From Prolixibacter denitrificans (GTDB lineage: Bacteria > Bacteroidota > Bacteroidia > Bacteroidales > Prolixibacteraceae), in the NCBI RefSeq assembly GCF_003014495.1, contig NZ_PYGC01000002.1, positions 1-64,000 of the forward strand: DNA of 64,000 nucleotides, given 5' to 3'. This document shows positions 8,183-16,848 of the stretch, piece by piece. The translations under genes and the position numbers were made by a program. Each line of letters starts with the position of its first letter. Position 1 is the first letter of the stretch. Below the pieces are notes generated by a model. The model had not been told where the DNA came from and did not search any database. It saw only the letters and a list, made by a program, of their open reading frames with translations.

Positions 8183-8569
8183 ATGGAAATCACAAACGCA
8201 ATCGGTAGGAGAAAAGCCGCTGTTGCCCGTGTTTATATCACCGAGGGTAAAGGTAATATCACTATCAACAAACGGGACATCACCGAATATTTCCCGGTTG
8301 ATACACTGCAATACATCGTTAAGCAACCGCTTAACCTGTTGGAAGTAGCTGGTCAGTTCGACGTTAAGGTGAGCCTTGACGGTGGCGGCGTAAAAGGACA
8401 AGCAGAAGCGCTTCGTCTTGCTATTTCACGTGCAATGATCAAAATCGACGAAGAGAATCGTCCGAAGCTGAAAGCTGCCGGATTCCTGACTCGTGACCCA
8501 CGCGAAGTGGAACGTAAGAAGCCAGGTCGTCCGAAAGCACGTAAACGCTTCCAGTTCTCTAAACGTTAA
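8183..8569 (+). CDS. rpsI: 30S ribosomal protein S9
   Basis: A 128-residue S9. It begins MEITNAIGRRKAAVARVYI and ends in the conserved basic tail KARKRFQFSKR, which reaches the P-site tRNA in the ribosome. The GGGVKGQAEALRLAISRA motif is intact. It is coupled to rplM with a five-base gap, the usual rplM-rpsI pair. About 110 bases containing a hairpin separate it from rpsB. Confidence 0.97.
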   Translation: MEITNAIGRRKAAVARVYITEGKGNITINKRDITEYFPVDTLQYIVKQPLNLLEVAGQFDVKVSLDGGGVKGQAEALRLAISRAMIKIDEENRPKLKAAGFLTRDPREVERKKPGRPKARKRFQFSKR

Positions 8570-8611
8570 TCTTATTTGCCGAATCATTAACAGATTTTGT
8601 TTAGCATCTAA

Positions 8612-8647
8612 ACTGTCCGGACTCGGTGAGCCCGACTACCGGATAGT
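8612..8647 (+). promoter_or_regulatory. Hairpin leader ahead of rpsB
   Basis: ACTGTCCGG (8612-8620) pairs with CCGGATAGT (8639-8647), nine pairs with one G-U. An inner TCGG/CCGA pairing (8623-8626 and 8632-8635) extends it. It lies 32 bases before the rpsB ATG. A regulatory role, such as S2 binding its own mRNA, is plausible by analogy and not shown. Confidence 0.45.
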
Positions 8648-8679
8648 TGCCTGAACAGAACGTAAACAAAAACAATTTT

Positions 8680-9585
8680 ATGCCTAGAACAGAATTCAAG
8701 CAATTGCTCGATGCCGGTGTTCACTTTGGACACCTGAAACGTAAGTGGAACCCAAACATGGCTCCGTACATCTTCATGGAGAAAAACGGAATCCACATTA
8801 TCGACCTTCAGAAAACTATTGTCAAAATCGACGAAGCAGCTGCTGCGTTGAAATCTATTGCCAAGTCAGGACGTAAAGTTCTTTTCGTTGCAACGAAAAA
8901 ACAGGCAAAATCAATCGTTTCTGAGCGCATCAAGGAAACCAATATGCCTTACATTACTGAGCGTTGGTCAGGTGGTACACTCACCAACTTCCCAACCATC
9001 CGTAAGGCCGTTAAGAAAATGACCTCCATCGACAAAATGATGAAGGACACAAGCTGGGACAACCTCTCAAAACGTGAAAAACTGCAGATTACCCGTCAGC
9101 GTGCCAAGCTGGACAAAGTGCTCGGTTCTATTGCCGACCTGACCCGTTTGCCTGCTGCCCTGTTTGTAGTTGACGTGATGAAAGAGAAAATCGCCGTTCG
9201 TGAAGCTCAGCGTTTGGGTATTCCTGTTTTCGCAATGGTTGATACCAACTCGAATCCGGAAGGAATCGACTTTGTGATCCCGGCAAACGACGACGCTTCT
9301 CAGTCTATCGATCTCATCATCGATGTTATGGCCGAAGCCATCAAAGAAGGTCTTTCAGAGCGCAAAGCAGAGCGTGAGAAAGAAGGTGGCGACGACAAGC
9401 CGGCCAAACAAAAGCGCGGAAGCCGTAAAGCTGCAGCTAAAGAAAAAGAAGCTGAACCTGTAAAAGAGGAAGCTAAAAAAGCTGAGCCGGCTAAAGAAGA
9501 AGCTCCGAAAGCTGAGCCTGTAAAGGAAGAAGCTAAAGAAGCTCCTGCTGCCGATGAGAAAAAAGATGAAGAAGCTGACAAATAA
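8680..9585 (+). CDS. rpsB: 30S ribosomal protein S2 with a long acidic/basic C-terminal tail
   Basis: A 301-residue S2. The ATG at 8680 (MPRTEFKQLLDAGVHFGH) is the true start; an upstream TTG frame at 8647 overlaps the leader hairpin. The S2 core (HFGHLKRKWNPNMAPYIF, PDLTRLPAALFVVD-like segment, VDTNSNPEGIDFVIPANDDA) runs to about residue 225. After that comes a low-complexity tail of about 75 residues rich in Lys, Glu, Ala and Pro. The tail contains three 10-residue repeats of the form AEPVKEEAKK. S2 joins the small subunit late and is near S1. The tail is probably disordered and makes the protein longer than the usual 230-260 residues. Confidence 0.96.
   Translation: MPRTEFKQLLDAGVHFGHLKRKWNPNMAPYIFMEKNGIHIIDLQKTIVKIDEAAAALKSIAKSGRKVLFVATKKQAKSIVSERIKETNMPYITERWSGGTLTNFPTIRKAVKKMTSIDKMMKDTSWDNLSKREKLQITRQRAKLDKVLGSIADLTRLPAALFVVDVMKEKIAVREAQRLGIPVFAMVDTNSNPEGIDFVIPANDDASQSIDLIIDVMAEAIKEGLSERKAEREKEGGDDKPAKQKRGSRKAAAKEKEAEPVKEEAKKAEPAKEEAPKAEPVKEEAKEAPAADEKKDEEADK
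9451..9540 (+). repeat. Three 30-bp tandem repeats inside rpsB
   Basis: Units 9451-9480, 9481-9510 and 9511-9540 each begin GCTGA and encode AEPVKEEAKK, AEPAKEEAPK and AEPVKEEAKE. They are in frame, so changes in copy number would lengthen or shorten the S2 tail without breaking it. Confidence 0.85.
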
Positions 9586-9618
9586 TCGCATTCAAAAAAT
9601 CAAATAAATCATTTCAAC

Positions 9619-10446
9619 ATGGCTATTTCTGCTGCTGATGTAATGAAGTTGCGTAAAGCAACCGGTGCCGGAATGATGGACTGTAAAAAAGCCCTCGCCG
9701 AAGCCGAAGGTGATTTCGACCGCGCTGTTGAAATCATCCGTGAAAAAGGAAAACTGGTAGCTAACAAGCGTGCCGACCGCGAAGCAACCGAAGGTGCTGT
9801 TCTCGCGAAGGTTTCCGACGATAAAAAATTCGCTGCTCTGGTTGTCCTGAATTGCGAAACCGACTTCGTTGCTAAAAATGAAGGCTTTGTTGCTTTCACC
9901 GAGAAAATCCTGGATTTGGCTATCGCCAACAAACCAGCTGATCTCGATGCACTGAAAGCTCTCGATATGGATGGCCGCTCAGTTGAAGCTCATGTTACCG
10001 AGCAAACCGGTATCATTGGTGAAAAACTGGAGCTCTCAGCTTATGAAACTGTTCAGGCTGAGGATACCATCGCTTACATTCACCCGGGTAACAAACTGGC
10101 AACTGTAGTTGGCTTCTCGAAAGAAGTAGCCGACGAGCAGGTTGCTAAAGACATCGCTATGCAGGTTGCTGCGATGGCTCCGGTGGCTGTTGACAAAGAC
10201 GATGTTCCTGCTGAAGTTGTTGAGCAGGAGCTCAAAATTGCCAAAGAGAAATTCCGTCAGGAAGGCAAGCCGGAAAACATGCTTGATAAAATTGCTCAGG
10301 GTGCTTTGAATAAATTCTTCAAAGAGAACACTCTGCTGAACCAGGTTTACGTAAAAGATGGTAAAATGACCATCCGCGAATTCCTCGCATCCAGCGACAA
10401 GGATTTGAACGTAACCGATTTCAAGCGTTTCACTCTGAACGCCTAA
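9619..10446 (+). CDS. tsf: Translation elongation factor Ts
   Basis: A 275-residue nucleotide exchange factor for EF-Tu. It starts MAISAADVMKLRKATGAGMMDCKKAL, the conserved UBA-like N-terminal domain, and carries the core motif NCETDFVAKN that contacts EF-Tu. It ends with the expected C-terminal helices. It follows rpsB after 33 bases in the widespread rpsB-tsf arrangement and is the last gene before a strong terminator. Confidence 0.97.
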   Translation: MAISAADVMKLRKATGAGMMDCKKALAEAEGDFDRAVEIIREKGKLVANKRADREATEGAVLAKVSDDKKFAALVVLNCETDFVAKNEGFVAFTEKILDLAIANKPADLDALKALDMDGRSVEAHVTEQTGIIGEKLELSAYETVQAEDTIAYIHPGNKLATVVGFSKEVADEQVAKDIAMQVAAMAPVAVDKDDVPAEVVEQELKIAKEKFRQEGKPENMLDKIAQGALNKFFKENTLLNQVYVKDGKMTIREFLASSDKDLNVTDFKRFTLNA

Positions 10447-10466
10447 TCACGGTAAAGAATACATGG

Positions 10467-10496
10467 AAAGCTGCTTCAACAGAGGCAGCTTTTTTT
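10467..10496 (+). terminator. Terminator after tsf
   Basis: AAAGCTGC (10467-10474) and GCAGCTTT (10485-10492) form an 8-bp stem running into a T-run ending at 10496. Confidence 0.9.
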
Positions 10497-10623
10497 ATGC
10501 CTTCGCCCCTCAGAACTTTCTGGTTTCAAAAGAATATGCGGGAAACCGCAGAAAAACCATTTTGAAAACTCGGCGATTTTTATTGTTCATCGTATCTTTA
10601 CCGAAATAAAATCCAACGCACTC

Positions 10624-11334
10624 ATGGGAAAATTTAAACGTGTATTGCTGAAGTTGTCCGGTGAATCGTTAATGGGCCAACAGCAATATGGTATCGACAG
10701 GGACCGCCTGACAGATTATGCCAATGAAATAAAAGAAGCCGTAGCACTGGGCTCCCAAATCGGGATAGTTATCGGCGGCGGTAATATCTTCCGCGGACTG
10801 AGTGGTGCGGCCAATGGTTTCGACCGGGTAAAAGGCGACCAGATGGGCATGCTGGCAACGGTCATCAACAGCCTGGCGCTTAGCTCGGCCTTACAGGCAA
10901 TAGGTGTTAAAACACGCGTTCTTACAGCTATTCGCATGGAACCGGTGGGTGAATTCTATGCCAAGGAGAAGGCTATCGAGTCGTTGGAGAAAGGTGAGGT
11001 GGTTATCTTGTCGGCGGGAACCGGAAATCCCTATTTCACGACCGATACCGGTTCCTCGCTGCGCGGCATCGAAATCGAGGCAGATGTCATGTTGAAAGGA
11101 ACACGGGTAGATGGAATTTATTCAGCTGACCCGGAAAAAGATCCGACAGCGACCAAATTCGATGAGATCACCTACGATGAAGTCTACAACCGGGGACTGA
11201 AAATTATGGATTTAACAGCCACCACCATGTGCAAAGAGAACAATCTTCCGATCATGGTCTTCGATATGGATACGCCCGGTAATTTGCTTAAATTATTGAA
11301 AGGTGAAAAAATAGGCACGTTGGTACATAACTGA
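10624..11334 (+). CDS. pyrH: UMP kinase
   Basis: A 236-residue member of the amino-acid kinase family that makes UDP from UMP in pyrimidine synthesis. It has [18 protein letters not shown] at the N-terminus, the GGGNIFRG phosphate-binding loop, and the [16 protein letters not shown] segment typical of PyrH. Allosteric control by GTP and UTP is known for the family. It is followed by frr after about 95 bases, the classic pyrH-frr neighbourhood downstream of rpsB-tsf. Confidence 0.96.
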   Translation: MGKFKRVLLKLSGESLMGQQQYGIDRDRLTDYANEIKEAVALGSQIGIVIGGGNIFRGLSGAANGFDRVKGDQMGMLATVINSLALSSALQAIGVKTRVLTAIRMEPVGEFYAKEKAIESLEKGEVVILSAGTGNPYFTTDTGSSLRGIEIEADVMLKGTRVDGIYSADPEKDPTATKFDEITYDEVYNRGLKIMDLTATTMCKENNLPIMVFDMDTPGNLLKLLKGEKIGTLVHN

Positions 11335-11429
11335 AACAGCTGATTATCTGAAGTATATATTTAATACTTTGAAATCTTTCAATTTTTTCTAAATTTGTTT
11401 AAATCAACATCTTGGAAAATAATCGCTCT

Positions 11430-11996
11430 ATGAACGAAGAAATTCAAATGATATTGGATGACGCCCGTACCCGAATGGAACAGGCGCTTGAGCATCTCGA
11501 AAAAGAACTGGCTCATATTCGGGCCGGTAAAGCCAATCCGCGCATGCTTGACGGCGTTATGGTTGACTACTATGGTTCGCAGACTCCCCTGAACCAGGTT
11601 TCCAGTGTCAGCACGCCGGATGCCCGTACGATCGCTATTCAACCCTGGGAAAAGAAACTGATCCCGGAGATCGAAAAAGCTATTATCAACGCCAATCTTG
11701 GCTTCAACCCAGACAACAATGGCGACATCATCCGTATTAATGTTCCTCCGTTAACTGAAGAACGACGCAAAACACTAGTGAAAGACACGCACCGGGAAGG
11801 CGAGAATGCAAAGGTTAGTATCCGTAACGCCCGGAAAGATGCCAATGATTATCTCAAGAAATTGTTGAAATCAAAAGAGATTTCAGAAGATATGGAGAAG
11901 ATTGGTATTGACGAAGTACAAACCATTACCGACGACTATATCAAAAAAGTTGATGAAGGAATGGAGAATAAGGAAAAAGAGATCATGACGGTATAA
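11430..11996 (+). CDS. frr: Ribosome recycling factor
   Basis: A 188-residue protein that splits post-termination ribosomes with EF-G. The ATG at 11430 (MNEEIQMILDDARTRMEQAL) is preferred over an upstream TTG at 11412. The family motifs HIRAGKANPRMLDGV, YGSQTPLNQV and IRINVPPLTEERRKTLVK are all present. It is followed by a strong terminator that also serves the convergent BtpA-family gene. Confidence 0.97.
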   Translation: MNEEIQMILDDARTRMEQALEHLEKELAHIRAGKANPRMLDGVMVDYYGSQTPLNQVSSVSTPDARTIAIQPWEKKLIPEIEKAIINANLGFNPDNNGDIIRINVPPLTEERRKTLVKDTHREGENAKVSIRNARKDANDYLKKLLKSKEISEDMEKIGIDEVQTITDDYIKKVDEGMENKEKEIMTV

Positions 11997-12019
11997 CAAC
12001 CGACTGTTTATAAAAACAC

Positions 12020-12053
12020 AAAGGCTGCAATATTCATCATTGCAGCCTTTTTT
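12020..12053. terminator. Bidirectional terminator between frr and the BtpA-family gene
   Basis: AAAGGCTGCAA (12020-12030) pairs with TTGCAGCCTTT (12040-12050). A T-run follows on the plus strand, and a weaker T-rich stretch follows on the minus strand. Confidence 0.88.
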
Positions 12054-12072
12054 ATTTCGTGGTAGCGTACTA

Positions 12073-12873
12073 TTATCCTTCCCTTAGTTGCTTTACTTTC
12101 TCCATTAATGAATCCACACGGTCTCGATCTACCGGGTTCATCCAGTAACCTTCCTCTTTCAGCGACGAACCGATAATAAATCCATCAGCATAAGGCCAGT
12201 ACGACTCGATATTTTCTTCCGATATCCCGGAGCCGATCAGCACCGGCAGGCTGGAAGCCCGTTTAGCTATCTTTACGTCCTCAATAGCGGCTTTTTTTCC
12301 CGTGGCTGCACCTGTGATAATAATTCCGTCAGAAAGGAAAAATTCGGCCGCCTGAATCGTTTCTTCCAGGTTCACATCGGCTGTGATATTGTGCGAGGCA
12401 TGTTTTTTCCGGATATCCGTGAAAATCCCTACACTGTCAGCCTCTATTGATTTCCGGTACCGCATGACCAGGGCCGCGTCAGAATCCATGTAACCTTCGT
12501 CGGCCACATGACCGAAAACAAATCCTTCGGCCCTGACAAAATCAAGGCCGGCTGCTTTGGCAATGGCCACGGCATCGGTATTGGCTCCGGCCAACACCTG
12601 AATTCCGACAGGCAACTCGATCTCCCGCTGTACGGCAAGCGCCCCAGCCGTCATAGCTGCTGTAATTTCGGGGCCGACCTTCCGGTTTAAATAAGGCACA
12701 TCGTGCATGTTTTCAATCATCACAGCATCGAGCTCGTGACTGTTGTAAATCAGGGCTTCTCTCACAGCCGTGTCGATAATTTCGGCCATGCTCATTTTGT
12801 GGCGAGGTGTACCGGGCAACGCTCCCAAATGGACCATCCCGATAATGGCTTTTCGTTTAAATGATAACTTCAC
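12073..12873 (-). CDS. BtpA/SgcQ family TIM-barrel protein
   Basis: A 266-residue cytoplasmic protein. The N-terminus KAIIGMVHLGALPGTPRH, the segment DAVMIENMHDVPY and the C-terminal GSGISEENI/ADGFIIGSSLK place it in the BtpA/SgcQ family of TIM-barrel proteins. BtpA is known from photosystem I stability in cyanobacteria, which cannot apply here. SgcQ lies in a sugar-related operon of E. coli. The phosphate-binding-like GSG and GSS loops near the C-terminus suggest a phosphorylated ligand, but no activity can be named. It is transcribed alone, converging on frr. Confidence 0.8.
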   Translation of the reverse strand: MKLSFKRKAIIGMVHLGALPGTPRHKMSMAEIIDTAVREALIYNSHELDAVMIENMHDVPYLNRKVGPEITAAMTAGALAVQREIELPVGIQVLAGANTDAVAIAKAAGLDFVRAEGFVFGHVADEGYMDSDAALVMRYRKSIEADSVGIFTDIRKKHASHNITADVNLEETIQAAEFFLSDGIIITGAATGKKAAIEDVKIAKRASSLPVLIGSGISEENIESYWPYADGFIIGSSLKEEGYWMNPVDRDRVDSLMEKVKQLREG

Positions 12874-13401
12874 AATTCCGGATTTTATCTAAAACAAATC
12901 TATAATGAAAGATAAAAATATTTGTCCACTCCATCCGGCCTTCCATACGGATTTTTATACAAATCCATACCTCTTCAATACCAAATTATGACTACCTGAG
13001 GGGAGTTTTCAACCGTTTTTTGTTAAGAACTTTCCATTTTTAATCCCGATCCATCAACAAAATATTTGTAATTTGAATAGCGAAACCAATCGATAACCTC
13101 CCTCCTCTTTTTTAACTATTTACAGAGGTTTCTGTAAATTATTTTTACACCTTATTTGGTTGACGAATAGCATATGTTCATACATAATAATCCACCTTCT
13201 TCGCGTTCCTTTCCCCCGCTCTCTGCCTATTTCAATTCAGATTTTAAGTATTGACGAAATTCGCACTCCCCGAAATTGTATTCATGGAATAAGCACACCA
13301 TGAAACTTACCATTGCATATTACGTTAAACTTTGACATATTATCGTCCGATAAATCAGATGGTGATTCTATCATCCATTCATAAATCAAATTTATTCATA
13401 T
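12874..13401. other. Non-coding AT-rich gap
   Basis: This is the divergent intergenic region between the BtpA-family gene and the thioredoxin-like gene. It is strongly AT-rich and should contain both promoters. I found no full TAnnTTTG match, no hairpin and no coding region I would support. Confidence 0.5.
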
Positions 13402-13896
13402 ATGAAAAGAATTGTTTTCGCGCTCCTTTTTGTTCTCGGTCTTTCCGCTAGTCCGACTTTTGCCCAGGGCGTGCACATTTACGATCCGAACGCCAACGCC
13501 ACCGAACAAATTGCAGCAGCAGTGAAGAAAGCTCATGCTGAGGGAAAAAACGTTTTTCTGCAGATTGGAGGAAACTGGTGTCCCTGGTGTGTGAAATTTC
13601 ACGCATTTTGCGACAATACCCCGGAAATTCATCAATTGATGGAGAAAAATTATGTCCGGGTGATGGTGAATTACAGCAAGGCGAACAAAAACCTGGATGT
13701 TTTGGCGAAACTAGGCTATCCGCAACGTTTCGGTTTCCCGGTGCTGGTCATCCTGAATGACAAGGGGGAACGTATTCATACGCAAAACTCCGCTTACCTG
13801 GAACAAGACGGAGGTTACAGCATTAAAAAGGTGGCAGGTTTCCTGAAAAACTGGAGCCCAGACGCGTTGAATCCGGCACACTACGCTTCGAAATAA
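13402..13896 (+). CDS. Exported thioredoxin-fold protein with CPWC motif
   Basis: A 164-residue protein with a signal peptide (MKRIVFALLFVLGLSASPTFAQ) and therefore periplasmic. The thioredoxin-like active site is Cys60-Pro-Trp-Cys63 in GGNWCPWCVKFH. It is preceded by a helix-rich lead (EQIAAAVKKAHAEGKNVFLQI), as in the Thioredoxin_7/DUF255-like group. The expected cis-proline region is FGFPVLVILNDKG. It probably reduces or isomerises disulfides in the periplasm or supports cytochrome maturation; the partner is unknown. It is a single gene followed by a terminator. Confidence 0.85.
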   Translation: MKRIVFALLFVLGLSASPTFAQGVHIYDPNANATEQIAAAVKKAHAEGKNVFLQIGGNWCPWCVKFHAFCDNTPEIHQLMEKNYVRVMVNYSKANKNLDVLAKLGYPQRFGFPVLVILNDKGERIHTQNSAYLEQDGGYSIKKVAGFLKNWSPDALNPAHYASK

Positions 13897-13907
13897 AATC
13901 TTACCAA

Positions 13908-13934
13908 AAGCGGGACAGGCGTTCCGCTTTTTTA
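13908..13934. terminator. Terminator, probably bidirectional
   Basis: AAAGCGG (13908-13914) pairs with CCGCTTT (13926-13932) and is followed by T residues. It overlaps the last bases of the convergent DUF4421 gene. Confidence 0.75.
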
Positions 13935-14978
13935 TTTCCTTCCGGGAAAAATCCTGATTTCCTTATTTAAACTGAAACGGTAAGCCACATTGGCCCTGAT
14001 GTTCCCGGAACGATAATGAATTCTAGTGCCATCCGGTGGTGATCCCATCAGCATATCCATGTTCACACATGTTGCTCCAACATACACTCGCCCAAATTGA
14101 TAACCCGCTCCAAAACGTTCCGTCAGTTTATAAAAGGGTGAGTAGGTATGATAATCCCGGTTGTCCATGTCCGTCAACGTGCTTCTCCCCACACCGATTC
14201 CACCTATGGCGGACAGCATGATAAAAAACCGCTTATCGATGACAAAGGTATGTGCATAGCCGCCGGTTGCCGCTACTGCCAGCCACTCCCAGCGCTTAAA
14301 ATTAATGCCGTTGTAAAAATCAGGTACTGCTATTCCCGAGGGAACAAATGACGAATCAGCGTCGGAACCATCCCAGTATACACCGCCACCGGCAAAGAAA
14401 CTTCCTGCGCTCTTTTTCTGCCACTCATCCTGAAGAAAGGGCGCCCGGAAACTGAACCGGGAGTAATTGAAGTTGTAATTCATTTCCGCATTAACCGCAT
14501 AAGCACGAATATCGGGTCGTGTATAATAGAAACTTTCCGGTGGAGGAGACCTCAATATATCGTGGCTGTTGTTGAGATACTGCCCCCAGAAAACATGCGA
14601 AAACAGATCGAAGGTAACCCGCCTGAGGTAAAGATGCGTTTGAAAATCGAGGAAGGTGGTTTTGCCGTATTTGTCCACCGGCATTCTCATCGATGGCAGA
14701 CTAAAACCCGCGTTAATTCCCAATAGCTTGTAGTTTATACCAAAACCAACCAGGTAGTTGTTGCTGGGCAGATAATTAAGCTTCTTGTTTAAGGAGCCGT
14801 CAATGAGTTGTTGTCCCATGTATTTACGGGAGGTATACAACCTGACCACAAGGTCGTTCTTGTATGAGGCAATGTAGCTGCTATCCGGAGGAGAGTTCAA
14901 TTTCTTTAGAAACGAACTCTGTCCGCTGGCATAAACGGAGAGAAAAGAAAATAAAACCAGAAGAAGAATCAACCGCAT
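13932..14978 (-). CDS. DUF4421 outer-membrane protein
   Basis: A 348-residue protein with a signal peptide (MRLILLLVLFSFLSVYASGQ). The lead SSYIASYKNDLVVRLYTSRKYM and the repeated amphipathic strands match DUF4421, a Bacteroidota family predicted to form an outer-membrane beta-barrel. The C-terminus is strand-like (GNIRANVAYRFSLNKEIRIFPGRK). Strands such as NYLVGFGINYKLLGINAGFSL and RFGAGYQFGRVYVGATCVNM alternate as expected. No function is known. It stands downstream of the SPOR lipoprotein on the same strand, but a terminator lies between them. Confidence 0.8.
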   Translation of the reverse strand: MRLILLLVLFSFLSVYASGQSSFLKKLNSPPDSSYIASYKNDLVVRLYTSRKYMGQQLIDGSLNKKLNYLPSNNYLVGFGINYKLLGINAGFSLPSMRMPVDKYGKTTFLDFQTHLYLRRVTFDLFSHVFWGQYLNNSHDILRSPPPESFYYTRPDIRAYAVNAEMNYNFNYSRFSFRAPFLQDEWQKKSAGSFFAGGGVYWDGSDADSSFVPSGIAVPDFYNGINFKRWEWLAVAATGGYAHTFVIDKRFFIMLSAIGGIGVGRSTLTDMDNRDYHTYSPFYKLTERFGAGYQFGRVYVGATCVNMDMLMGSPPDGTRIHYRSGNIRANVAYRFSLNKEIRIFPGRK

Positions 14979-15024
14979 AACCCCATTTTACAAATCGTTG
15001 CAAATTTTGCGGGGGGAAAGGTAT

Positions 15025-15052
15025 AAAAAAAGAGAGCGTCAAGGCTCTCTTT
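15025..15052 (-). terminator. Terminator of the SPOR lipoprotein gene
   Basis: On the minus strand an AAAGAGAGC/GCTCTCTTT stem (outer limits 15052 and 15029) is followed by a T-run, seen as the A-run from 15025 on the plus strand. Confidence 0.82.
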
Positions 15053-15060
15053 GTATGTTC

Positions 15061-15495
15061 TTAATTTTCCTTTTTAATCAGTAACCAGGCATCACGGAAT
15101 TGCTTGTACTTATCGCGAATATCCGTCACCTTTTGCCGGGCGGTATTCTCGTCATCGTAGCTGTCGACACAAACCCGGTACAGGCCGTTTTCGTTTACCA
15201 GAATTCCCGGATAAAAACCTTCGTGCATCAATTGATTTTTGAACTTCTGAGCATTCTGATACACACCAAAACTACCCAGGATAACGTAAAACCGTTTGCT
15301 ATCCAGCGATTTCTCTTCTCCGTCCGGCACACTCACCTTTTCTTCCTTCACCACAATTTTCGGTGCATTATCAATTTTCGTCGTTTCCGGTTCTTTCATC
15401 TGCTCGGGAGTGGTGGTTTCCGGCATTAAGTGTTGGGTTTTACAACCGAAAACGAAAGCCAGGCTGAGTATAAAGAAGATTTTGAGAATTTTCAT
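15061..15495 (-). CDS. SPOR-domain lipoprotein
   Basis: A 144-residue lipoprotein. A signal sequence ends in the lipobox LAFVFGC (Cys18). A Glu/Lys/Pro-rich linker follows (about 20-65). The C-terminal SPOR domain starts near KRFYVILGSFGVYQNAQKFKN and continues through NGLYRVCVDSYDDENTA. SPOR domains bind denuded peptidoglycan glycan strands, often at the division site. The protein is therefore probably membrane-anchored and reaches the cell wall. It is a single gene with its own -7 element and terminator. Confidence 0.9.
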   Translation of the reverse strand: MKILKIFFILSLAFVFGCKTQHLMPETTTPEQMKEPETTKIDNAPKIVVKEEKVSVPDGEEKSLDSKRFYVILGSFGVYQNAQKFKNQLMHEGFYPGILVNENGLYRVCVDSYDDENTARQKVTDIRDKYKQFRDAWLLIKKEN

Positions 15496-15500
15496 AAGTA

Positions 15501-15508
15501 CAAAATTA
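15501..15508 (-). promoter_or_regulatory. -7 element of the SPOR lipoprotein gene
   Basis: TAATTTTG on the minus strand is an exact TAnnTTTG match, only six bases before the ATG. It therefore implies a very short leader or a chance match. No good -33 element was seen. Confidence 0.35.
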
Positions 15509-15631
15509 AGAATAGGAATATGTAAAACGAATATAAGAATATTTTACCAGTTGCTTATCATTTCATTACGGAGGTGCTGAAAAATATGCCGGTACGATGG
15601 TCAGTCTTCCCTGGAAAAGCAAAGTTTAGCA

Positions 15632-15660
15632 CAAAAAAAAGTGGCACCGTGGTGCCACCC
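15632..15660. terminator. Strong hairpin terminator after the aldo/keto reductase gene
   Basis: GTGGCACC (15641-15648) and GGTGCCAC (15651-15658) form a perfect stem with a two-base loop. On the minus strand it is followed by a T-run (the A-run 15633-15640). A T-run also follows on the plus strand. Confidence 0.85.
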
Positions 15661-15663
15661 TTT

Positions 15664-16623
15664 TTATGCCATTGGATACTGAAAAATAGGAGTCCCCGCT
15701 TTTCCTTTCTCTTTCATCATTTTTATCTCCTCAGCCGACAAAGGTTTAATCCGGGAAGAAAGCTCCAGCGCCATTTTAAACAAGTCTTCATTCCCCGGAG
15801 GAAGTGCGGCAGTGACCGGATGAGAAAGTGTAAAACGAAGCCCCATCAGCGCCTCTTCCGGATCGGTTAATGGTTGATACCAGCACTTGGGAACTTTATT
15901 GGTCGTTCCTTCCGGATACGGACTCTTGGCCATGGCTTTCAAAGCCAGAATGCCCATTTGTTTGCTGTGTGCCCTTTCCAGAACCTGTGGACCAAAATTT
16001 CCGGCATACCACGTCGTATAGTTGACGGGGAACAGAATGGTATCAAAATCATACTGATCCATCAGAGCGTTGGCCGCTTCGACGGAGTGCGCAGAAAAAC
16101 CGAGAAAGCGAACCTTCCCTTCATTTCGGGCAGCGAGGAAGGTTTCCATGGCACCACCCGGAGCAAAAATTTGTTTCACATCGTCGAGGGTGGTCACAGC
16201 ATGCAACTGGTACAAATCCAAATGATCGGTTTTCAGCCTTTTCAGCGATTGCTCCAACTCTTTCCGCGCTCCATCTTTCGAACGCTCGGTTGTTTTACAT
16301 GCCAGGAAAACATCTTTCCGGTAAGGCTGCAATGCCGGTCCCAATTTGATTTCAGCATCGCCGTAACTGGGAGCAACATCAAAGTAATTGATTCCATAAT
16401 CGATGGCTTCGCTCACCCTGGAAGACGCTTGCTGCGGTGTTGCATCCATCACCACAATTCCGCCAAAGCCGAGCATCGATAATTTTTCACCGGTTTTCCC
16501 CAATGAGCGTCTCTCAATTTTCCCGGGAGGAGTCTCCCTAATCATACCAGCCAGATCGGCTGGAAAAAGACTGAGAAGAGGAACGGCACCTGCCGTTGTT
16601 TTGATAAAATTTCGTCTTTTCAT
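15664..16623 (-). CDS. Aldo/keto reductase with Tat signal
   Basis: A 319-residue NADPH-type oxidoreductase. It begins MKRRNFIKTTAG, a twin-arginine signal (Arg3-Arg4), so it is probably exported folded. The ATG at 16623 is preferred over one four codons upstream because it places the twin arginines at the very N-terminus. The aldo/keto reductase tetrad is visible as Asp82 and Tyr87 (YFDVAPSYGDAE), Lys110 (LACKT) and His141 (DLYQLHAV). Tat-exported members of this family are common in Bacteroidota. The natural substrate is unknown. It is a single gene with a strong terminator. Confidence 0.9.
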   Translation of the reverse strand: MKRRNFIKTTAGAVPLLSLFPADLAGMIRETPPGKIERRSLGKTGEKLSMLGFGGIVVMDATPQQASSRVSEAIDYGINYFDVAPSYGDAEIKLGPALQPYRKDVFLACKTTERSKDGARKELEQSLKRLKTDHLDLYQLHAVTTLDDVKQIFAPGGAMETFLAARNEGKVRFLGFSAHSVEAANALMDQYDFDTILFPVNYTTWYAGNFGPQVLERAHSKQMGILALKAMAKSPYPEGTTNKVPKCWYQPLTDPEEALMGLRFTLSHPVTAALPPGNEDLFKMALELSSRIKPLSAEEIKMMKEKGKAGTPIFQYPMA

Positions 16624-16848
16624 AACCACGGTCATTTTTTAATGGATTTTCAAAAAAAGCGACTGGTCGTACCCGGAATAATGAGCACACCAGTATTCTG
16701 ATTGCGCAAAAAATTCCTGCTTCGTTGGTGGAAATATCGGAGGCTCTGGTCTTCCTAAGTCAGATTTGGAAAAGCACAAATAAAGTTATGAATTTTTAAA
16801 CAGGAATGGAATCGAACATCAGCCTGTACCTCTAAATAGCTATAATGC

